Of a stretch of 64,000 bases of DNA, positions 12,695 to 64,000 are shown in pieces (the first letter of the stretch is position 1; each line of letters opens with the position of its first letter). The notes beneath the pieces are model-generated. The model did no database searches. It saw nothing but the letters and a program-made list of their open reading frames with translations, and was not told the origin of the DNA. Source of the DNA: Hyperoplus lanceolatus (Eukaryota; Chordata; Actinopteri; Uranoscopiformes; Ammodytidae). Location: positions 24,566,001-24,630,000 of the forward strand of contig CM049408.1 of the NCBI GenBank assembly GCA_026929865.2, written 5' to 3'. Made by a program: the position numbers and the translations under genes.

Positions 12695-12705
12695 CAGTTC
12701 TCTTC
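11480..12705 (-). other. PCNX1: PCNX1 3' UTR with poly(A) signal
   Basis: The sequence after the TGA contains a (CA)n tract beginning about 11 bases downstream. On the minus strand AATAAA occurs at 11497-11502, about 1.2 kb after the stop, and is a good candidate end. The long open frame at 11687-12196 is AT-rich chance sequence. Confidence 0.5.
12638..12695. repeat. (GT)n microsatellite in PCNX1 3' UTR
   Basis: Two GT blocks are separated by atttatct. In the transcript it reads as (CA)n, starting within a dozen bases of the stop codon. Confidence 0.9.
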
Positions 12706-55694
<42,989 letters not shown>

Positions 55695-55747
55695 TTAAAT
55701 CCACAATCCTGGACTGAACGGAACCAGCGGAGGGCCGACACGCCGGC

Positions 55748-55812
55748 TCAGTCGTCGCTGACCATGGCTATGTTTCCAGACAGTGGCTTGAGAATCCCCT
55801 CTCTGCAGCCAT
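55748..55812 (-). promoter_or_regulatory. PCNX1: Two upstream ORFs in the PCNX1 leader
   Basis: On the minus strand an ATG at 55812 opens a 14-codon frame ending in TAG (55768-55812). A second ATG at 55765 opens a 5-codon frame ending in TGA (55748-55765). Both lie within 130 bases of the PCNX1 start at 55682. The first sits in AAGATGGCTGC, a YY1-type sequence common near vertebrate start sites. Whether they are transcribed depends on the true start site, which I cannot fix. Confidence 0.5.
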
Positions 55813-57475
55813 CTTCTTCTTCTTCTTCTCTTTCTTTGCTACGGCTACTCGGCTAGCTGCCAGACAGCTGGGGCAGTGTGTGTTTCCAGTCCTCCAACGG
55901 GAAAGACTTCATTTCCCACAACGCTCTGCGAGAAACTTCTTCTTCGTGTCATCGGTGGATAGCATTAGTAGAAGCTAACTACTCCCTCCAACAATGCACA
56001 GACAAAAAGGATGAAAGAACAGAAAAGAGAAATAAAGACATAAAAAAGACCATAGTGCAAAGAGACGTAATTGATTAGGTATTAAGTAGGATGTGTAAAA
56101 TAGAATAAAAACTAATGCATACAGTATACAAAGAAAAACTTTGAGGTAGCTGTCCACTGTGGGGACCACTTTGCATGAAAGGGCTAAAAATCTTTTATTT
56201 TAATTTTATTTCTCTTAATATGAAAGAAATAATAATCATTCATGTTAAACAGAAATAAAAAATTATTAGTTCTAAGTATTTCTTAATACTCAATAATACT
56301 TAATATTGATTATTAATTAATTATTGCTCATTATCTTTTTAAATACAGTACTATCTATGCCCAATACCTACAAAATATGCACCAAGGCTTTATGCATCCA
56401 TGTCTCTTCACCTTCAGGCAATTAGGAGCAATGAGCAAATGTGAGCAAATAGCGACACCTGCTGGCCAAACTCTACAATTGTCCAAAATAATTTTCTGCT
56501 CGGATTGTACTCCTTTCTTTTCTATAAAACATCTGATGAATTTAGAGGGAAATGTCTCTATAATAAAACTCAAAATTTGAAATGTAACAAAGGGCCTCAA
56601 CTAGACAGTACTTCTCCTATAAAGAGGACTATAAGCCAAAAAAGGTTTGGAACCACTGCATTAATATCTAATTCATTGTAGTTTATAGCTTGTCATCTTT
56701 TGCTTTTTAATGAAAAAATCCTCATCTGTAATTTAACCAGTACCTCCAGGTACATGTCGTAGAGTGAAAAAGTACAACATTTCCTCCTGAAATGTAATGA
56801 CGTATAAGTATAAAGGAACATATGGATTTACTAAATACAATTACATAAACAGCCCTGATATAAATGCTTCAATCATCTTTCAGCTACAAATATATTATAT
56901 TTTACATGATATTTTGTTCAAATCACCATAGGAAAAAGACCAAGCAGGACATTGTTACTAGAACTTGTCAACAAATAATTCAGGAAACAGTTGATGATAC
57001 TTTTAATACAAAACACACAAAAGCAGAGTATTCCTTAACAAAAACAAATTACAAAAGTGTTAGCAATTAATGAGGAGGTGGTCAAGTCCAGAAGCTTTTT
57101 GGCTTTTTTTCAGATGAGATAATGCATTGTGACACATTGAATTACACTGTCCTATGAAGTCACTACGACGCAAATATTATGCTGATGTCAACAGTTAACC
57201 GACACTGATGCTGAGGTCAGCTTCTCATCAAAAAGCCTCATCCTTAGCGAATACTGCTAAATGCCTGCTGACACGTAACCCCATGGTACAGCTGCCTGAA
57301 CTGTCCATGATGCCAAAAGCCTATCGAGTGTATGAGGTTACAGTGCAAATGTAGTGCTGGCACCGAGACAAGCAACTGTGCCAGTTCATTCTTGGCATCC
57401 TGTAAACTGATCAAATGAGCAGAGTAGCAGACAGACGATCTTGGGATTTTGGAAAAGGGGGGAAAAAAACTCCCA
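55813..57475. other. Intergenic: PCNX1 promoter to MED6 3' end
   Basis: A CTT/GAA-rich stretch is at 55812-55835, probably part of the PCNX1 leader or promoter. A CTCF-like motif is at about 56451-56467. The rest is AT-rich with no recognised gene or repeat. Confidence 0.5.
56451..56467 (-). promoter_or_regulatory. Candidate CTCF site
   Basis: On the minus strand ggccagcaggtgtcgct resembles the CTCF core GGCCAGCAGGGGGCGCT with two G-to-T differences. It lies in the space between PCNX1 and MED6. It is a motif match only. Confidence 0.35.
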
Positions 57476-57492
57476 AGCTGCTGTTCTATCAG

Positions 57493-57498
57493 TTTATT
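57493..57498 (-). terminator. MED6: Candidate MED6 poly(A) signal
   Basis: AATAAA on the minus strand, about 46 bases after the stop codon. It would give a very short 3' UTR; a more distal site is possible. Confidence 0.35.
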
Positions 57499-57543
57499 GC
57501 TGTAGGACATAGCATCTTTCCCACAGTGTGAGTAGAGTGACTG

Positions 57544-60525
57544 TCACTGCAGTCTGGCTCTCTTCTCCGGAGGCGGTTTGCTCGATGGCGGAGCAGGGGC
57601 CGAGGTTTTTGTGGCTGGTTCCCTTTCGTCTTGTTTTACGGGTTCCGTGGGCGGTTCAGGCTCTTTCTTCACCTCGACTGCAACACAAAGAGCATCACGC
57701 TGTCATGACAATCTGAACACCATATAATTTGAAATGAAGTCTGAATTTAAAGAGAATGTAACAATAGCGCTGACAGTAATACACAGATCCACAAAATAAA
57801 TATGCAAAACCACAGAAAGACAGACTTAGAAAGCATGAGCACAATTTCAAATCCTTTCTCTGCTAAGCACTGATGTCCACACAGACCCACACGGTTTATT
57901 ATGTAACTATAAGATCTGAATACATTTAACTCTTTCATGATCATACCTGGAATAGGCTTCTCGCCAGGCTTAGGCTGAAATCACAAATAGAGACAAACGC
58001 ATTAACATAACATTGTTTTTTTTAATTAAATCAAATATAGAAATGAAGAGACTGAGAAGATGTTTGGAGTTAATGTAACATGTACCTGGTAGAATGTTGG
58101 GGGAAACTTGGACCTAAGGTCCAAAAGGAGTGTGTCAACACGGTGCCTCTGGAACAGTGAACTGGGTTCTTCTTTCTTCTTAGTCTTGGGCTTGTTTTTT
58201 TCTGAAAAAATAAATAATAATTAGTTTTGTTAAAATAATATTTGAGGAAGTCATCAAATTGAATCTGAACTTACTATTATAAACAATGTGGAATTGCAGG
58301 GAACTATGACTCTGTCTCATATAGTCTCCCCTATTTCCTGTTTTTAGTATTTACTAGGACAGGAACTATTGTGTTGCTAATAGCAGTACAATCTAAATAT
58401 CTACACTGAACATTTCAAATTAACTGCCAAAGCCTAACCTCTCTCCTCCTGGTCCTTGAAGTGCCACCAGTATCCTTTGGATGGGTGATAGCGGCAGTAT
58501 GACATGGCCTCATCGAAAGCAGACTGGATTCCATGGACGGCAGAAAGCTAAAACAGATTTATGTCAGTCACAATTATACACACATACAAAATCATCTACT
58601 AACAGCTTTTTAAAAAAATCATATTTTATTAAGAGCATATTATAAGTTCTCACCGCTCTGGAACTGATAACTGTTCCCAGGTCTGGGGCCTGATACACCA
58701 CTCCTACTATAATGTAGTAGTCAGCCATGGGAATAACTGGAGGATGGAAACATACAGTAGATGTAACAATAAGATCCTTACACATAACCTCAAATGCAAT
58801 GTGGGTGTGACAGTAATGATAAGATCATAGATTCACAAATCTTATAACTTGCACTTAAAAAGATAAATAAATGTATGTTTTTCTTTTTCATTTGGCTGCT
58901 TAGAAGACAATTCCATATGTATTAAACAGTAATATACACACACCTTGTACACTGACTGGTATGATACACTTGACAATTTGACAATTCAATCGGACGCTTC
59001 ACTGCTCACCTTGTGTTGGCGACTGCCTCTGTTGTTTACGGATTATATAAAGAATTGGCTCCTGAGCATGAAGAAGAATGTACTCAACTCCCACCATCTG
59101 CCTGTAAAAAAGACACAAACAATGTTTGACTTTTAGTTTTCCAAAGTCTCTTAACACTACATATTTGCATCAGTTTACTGAAAGCATAACTCTGAGCTTT
59201 TTAAAACAGATCATATGTTAATAACTTCCATATGAGTGATGCAATTGGTTTTGTCTTATTAACAAAAAACCACATTAATTAATTTGTATGAATTCTACAA
59301 TGTATTCATACATTTTAAATACTGCTAACACTGCAATTAGTTTAATCTAACACGTAATATATATTGTTGTTCATGAGCAATACTCTTCCAATTAACACCA
59401 AAATGCACTGTGTGGTGTGTAGGATAACTTACTTCAGATGTTCCAGGGTGAGCCGCTGCATCTTCACGACCTCATTGTTACAGGTTCGGTCATAGAAGGG
59501 GTTGCTTCTCTCAGAGAAATAGTCCAGCACATTCCCAGGGTTAAGGATCGGCACCCAGCCGCTGTCCACCCAGGATATCCCCAGGAGGTTGTCTGCAAAA
59601 ATTTGAACAACATTTTTTCATTTGACTAATGTCTTCTTGAGCTAAAGGCTGGTCAACTTTACAATACAGTATCATTGGTAACATGTGACGTGAGTGGAGG
59701 TACATGGATGAAGCAGGCACAACATTGATACACACCACCATCATTACATCCTCAAATTATACTGTATATATAAATATATATAAAAAGTATAATAAGAAGA
59801 GCATTAATCAAGAATTTGCCATCGGGGCAGTAACACTCAGATTAATGCATGCATCTCAGAATGGCTAACCATATAATATCTTAAGACCTTTTCTAGATTT
59901 AAGGTGTACTTATATGAAAGAGCAAAATCAAGTATTTTGTTATACAATCTTTTATTCTGTATTTGACATGTTTCGTAATTTACTGCCTTTGTTATTGGTT
60001 GCAGGTAGTTCAGTTTTATAAAAGTTGAATATAATACTTCCTTCTGCATATTGCCTTCATCCAACAAGCATAGACTGCTAAACTCATGAACTGTCAAACT
60101 CTCGTCACTTTACTGCTACTATTAAAACAAACGAGCACTGACCACCAACTACCCAGCAATCACAGCACCAAAATTAACCAAACACCAGTTACTTTGACAC
60201 AAACACCAGTAAAATAACTTTATTATTGTCTTTTGTTGGTAGTTAACCTTTACAAAACGAGACTGACCACTGACAGCCACCGTTAGCTAAATTTGGCGGA
60301 GGAGAAGCTAATCGATGCTAACGTTAGCTTCTAGCACAGATAGATAGGCTACATGTTGAACCTGCCAACAGCAAAACAACACAGACGCTTTATCTTGAGG
60401 AGGCAAACAGAACCCGGTTATCGTTAACTCATAAGACACAAGTACAGCAAAAAAGGTCCCTGGAAATAACTTAATAACAAATAATTAAACGGTGTTGAGC
60501 TACCTCTGAAATCCACCGCCGCCAT
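57544..60525 (-). CDS. MED6: MED6, Mediator complex subunit 6
   Basis: MED6 is a head-module subunit of Mediator, the nuclear coactivator linking transcription factors to RNA polymerase II. Coding exons, 5' to 3': 60504-60525, 59433-59592, 59010-59101, 58654-58736, 58439-58547, 58086-58201, 57947-57974, 57544-57677. They total 744 nt, giving 247 aa, about the family length. The Med6 domain spans roughly residues 1-135: [80 protein letters not shown] and [18 protein letters not shown] lysine-rich linker ([14 protein letters not shown]) and a short conserved end ([10 protein letters not shown]) follow. All introns are GT-AG and all phases agree. The start ATG lies in catcATGGCGGCGG, so the initiator also resembles a YY1 site. 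The gene is intact. Confidence 0.97.
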
Positions 60526-60701
60526 GATGTAAACAATGGTCTCTCAATGATGACGTATCTTCGCTATGTATGTCGTCGTTTGATGACATCGTCTTATTAA
60601 AACCTGATTTAAACCCAAGTTAAATCGAATAAAGGGCATAACAAATGTTTATTTAAGGCATTTCAACAAATGAGAAAAAGTGTACATTAATAGACCCTAC
60701 T

Positions 60702-60703
60702 TC

Positions 60704-60800
<97 letters not shown>
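60702..60800. repeat. (ATT)n microsatellite
   Basis: Pure trinucleotide run of about 33 units, 180 bases upstream of the MED6 start codon. Confidence 0.95.
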
Positions 60801-60802
<2 letters not shown>

Positions 60803-61212
60803 TACACTGTGACACATGAAAACACATAGCATAAGATCAAAAGCACACTGATTCAAAATGGCATCATTAATCTAAATGATATAGGTCTAGTAGAACTATT
60901 TTTTGTACCCTTATGGGCAAGCACTTTTATTTAAAACACACTATTAAACTGAAATGTAGTTTGTGTGAGTCTTCCTTTATAACATAGCCTATGTCTATCT
61001 AGATGCCAATAAATGACGCTTGAAGTTGCAAACAACAGTTCGTGGATTGCGCAAGCACTCGTGTTTAAAAGGCTATGGTTCGTGGTCTTTATTTGGGATC
61101 AGCATTCAGCAACATTTGCTCCAGAGAGCTGGAATTCCAGAGACACACCCAGACACAGCTGAGTTCACGGCCGTGTGAATGTGACGGGACAGATGGAGTC
61201 ATCAAACATGGG

Positions 61213-61392
<180 letters not shown>

Positions 61393-62463
61393 GGTTTTCT
61401 TGTCCGGGCATAAGGCATGATCATTGTCATAATTATTGATCACCTTGCTGCCTCTTCATAAGGCTCAGAACACTATTACACCTTATAAAACCCGGTTTGA
61501 ATGACATCATAGCCTGTCATTAGGGACTGTAGCCTGTCATCATGAGTCTGACCAAAGTGGCTGCGCAGAAAGCGAGCAGCCAGGGAGAACAGCAGCAGGC
61601 TGCCCGGGCAGGAGATGACAGGCTGGATCATGATGTTTATCTGATTCACCTGAGTGGAGATGGCTGCATTCCTTCCCCCAATTTGAGATAAGAGGGAGAG
61701 ACTGCAGGGAGGAGGGTGAAAGGAAGGAGGTTGCTATTCATTGCCACATAAGATGTTTTCTATGAGAAGAATGAAATATTATTTCAAAATGAACTTGAAA
61801 GGATGGCCAGAAATGGTATTTTGGCTATAATTACCGTAAAAGTAGCCTAATACAAGACACATGAAGAAAAACAACATTTATTCAGGTCTATTGAAGCAGG
61901 ATTATATTTCTCAGAAAATGTAGGGGGGAAAAAACAAAAACGTGTGTAGCTAATCTTTGTTTTAAAATAGATCAGTCTCGGTAAAGGATAACAGGTTCCC
62001 TTTGGGCGTGGATAAAACACCGCCCAGACTATCTACAAAGAAAACGCTGTCAATTTGATTGGTTTTTAAACAAAACAGTGTGTCCAGTTTGGCAAACAAC
62101 ACGATAATGAAATCATCTGCAAATAAACCCTATGATGAAATCAAGCCTCCCCTCTTCCTGCTGTGGATTGGGACCCCCATGGGACCGCTGACTGACTGGC
62201 CTCGTATTTATTGACCAATCGGCTGGTCGGATCTCGGATGGGAAAAATACAAGATAGGAGGCTGCTACAACGAACGGTCGGAGGAGCGCGCGTGCATCAC
62301 AGAGACATAGACGTAGAGCTGCTGCGACACTGACTGGCCAGGCGAAGTCGCGAGTAATAAATACGACCGTGGAGAAGATGCAGTGAAAGAGAAAAGCCTA
62401 ATTTCTCCCAGCTATTTTTACAGCCGGGCAACCAGGGTAAATATAATCAAATAACGTCGAATA

Positions 62464-62944
62464 ATGAGCGTTATAAAGCAGGCTGGTCACGACGGCAGGG
62501 CAGACAACGGCGGCGGTGGTGGTGGTGGTGGTGGTGGCTCCCCAAAGCTCCAGCAGTGCGCTCAGCCTCCCAGCACTAGCAGCAGCGGACGGACCAAAGA
62601 TGCCAGATACCAGCAACAGCAGATGCAAAGGCATCATGGAGGCTCCATGCTCAAACAGCCCATATCACACAACGAGCCGGGCGACGTCGTGAGGCGCGCG
62701 CTGGACTTCAAGTGCCAAGGAACCCAGTGTTACAAGGACAAGAAATACCGAGAGGCGATAGGCAAGTATCACCGCGCTCTGCTGGAGATTAAAGGGCTGT
62801 GCAGGGTGCTGGGGGACCCGGACGTCAGCGCAAAGTCCCCGCCGTCCCCCCTGCTGCCGACCCTCACCAAGCCCAGCACGCTCACAGACGAACAGAAGGG
62901 GGCCATGGAGAATGCCGAGCTGGAGTGTTACAACAGCTTGGCCG
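62464..62944 (+). CDS. TTC9: TTC9, first exon (partial gene)
   Basis: TTC9 is a small tetratricopeptide protein. This exon encodes 160 codons plus one base and ends in a gtaaga donor at 62945. The start is fixed by an in-frame TAA 12 bases upstream of the ATG. Residues 1-70 are low complexity, with ten Gly in a row (about 16-25) from GGC/GGT repeats. The first TPR lies at about residues 76-110 (RRALDFKCQGTQCYKDKKYR, EAIGKYHRALLEIKGL), and the exon ends ELECYNSLA. These motifs match TTC9 (TTC9A) better than TTC9B or TTC9C as I recall them. The remaining TPRs lie off the right edge. Confidence 0.92.
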
Positions 62945-63330
62945 GTAAGAGACCGTTAAATCTCTCACACATTTCTCACATAAATAGGCCTACCAGTATA
63001 CACACATACTCACATTGCCTATACACTTATCTGTTCACAAGAGATGCTGGGAATACTACAGTTCATGAATGATTCATAAGGCGAATGAGTCATTCTCAGG
63101 CTTACCCCACAATACCCCACACATTCACTTGACTTGTTATTGCTTGATGGTGTAGGCTATTTTTTCGCCCCTTGGAAAAATTAATTTATCAATATGTTTT
63201 ATGTTAAACAGTTGCAGATCCTCTAAGAGGCAGGGGCGAAAAAATTTAAAGGGCACCTCCTTCATACGTTCATGCTGAAAGCCCCCAGATATTTGAATAT
63301 TAGTTGTGGCAGAATGAGGTGACACGCATG

Positions 63331-63447
<117 letters not shown>

Positions 63448-63615
63448 CTGATATGACTTAAGGTAGTTGCATGGAAGTGTCCAGGGCTCTGTTTCATAGG
63501 GCCCCTAATAAAAAAAGAAGAGGGGCTTGTGCTGGTATGGTGCCCCTATAGTAAAATGATAAAATAAAACATTGAGACATTGGCTCATACAGTGTAGTAG
63601 TAACTAAAACAACTA

Positions 63616-63656
63616 ATAATAATAATAATAACAACAACAACAACAACAACAACAAC

Positions 63657-63688
<32 letters not shown>
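63616..63688. repeat. Compound (AAT)n/(AAC)n microsatellite
   Basis: An AAT block, then AAC, then AAT again, in TTC9 intron 1. Confidence 0.9.
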
Positions 63689-63689
<1 letters not shown>

Positions 63690-64000
63690 TCAAAACTAAA
63701 AAAACTCTTCAGAAATCAAACATTGAATTGTTATGACCTGGAGCAGTGAATTTCTGTTTGGCTGTTTTCAATTTGATGGTTTTCGTTCATCTGTTCCAGT
63801 ATTTTATTTTGTAATTTTTTTTTTCGAAAAGTTTTGATTTGTTTAACCCACGAGCCAAACATCAACATAATAGACACTGACTGATTCAAACTGAACATTT
63901 ATTTTTTTTGTAAACAATTATAAAAAATAAGAGGGGGTAGGACCAGAAAAGTTTTTCTTAACTTCTTCCCTTTTGAACATGAACGATGTTATTTGAGTTA

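Overview
The window is vertebrate nuclear DNA, most likely from a spiny-rayed (percomorph-type) teleost fish. The evidence is five recognisable vertebrate genes with conventional spliced exons, short introns by mammalian standards, many long (CA)n tracts, and a fish-like set of small DNA transposons and tRNA-derived SINEs. There is no bacterial, viral or CRISPR content. I found no previously undescribed biological system. The non-routine material is an apparent one-base frameshift in a conserved exon, two GC-AG introns, nested non-autonomous transposons with readable target-site duplications, and several candidate regulatory sites.

Layout. (1) 495-561, minus: first coding exon of CHP1; the rest of that gene lies off the left edge. 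(2) About 2.04-9.8 kb, minus: complete LGMN (legumain), 13 coding exons, 433 aa, with its 5' UTR exon and a readable promoter. (3) About 11.48-55.9 kb, minus: complete PCNX1 (pecanex 1), for which I could place 35 coding exons from the ATG at 55682 to the stop at 12706. All splice phases agree except in the largest exon (44249-45975), which is one base short. (4) 57544-60525, minus: complete MED6 (Mediator subunit 6), 8 exons, 247 aa. (5) 62464-62944, plus: first exon of TTC9, continuing off the right edge.

From memory, MED6, TTC9 and PCNX1 lie close together on human 14q24, so the right part keeps an old vertebrate gene neighbourhood. LGMN and CHP1 are elsewhere in human, so the left junction looks like a fish-lineage arrangement. 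The genes do unrelated jobs: CHP1 is a calcium sensor for Na+/H+ exchange and trafficking, LGMN a lysosomal asparaginyl protease, PCNX1 a large multi-pass membrane protein, MED6 part of the Mediator head, and TTC9 a TPR protein. There is no operon-like logic.

The PCNX1 introns carry most of the repeats: a 1090-bp hAT derivative (12906-13995), a Harbinger-like derivative (18253-18761), a 1560-bp piggyBac-like derivative (31249-32808), a 1097-bp hAT derivative nested in an older TIR element (36046-37142), an internally deleted Tc1 element with the end of a transposase ORF (49174-50001), several small TIR families, at least five SINE-like copies, and long (CA)n tracts. The gene calls rest on protein families recalled from memory and on splice-phase arithmetic done by hand; no database search was run.
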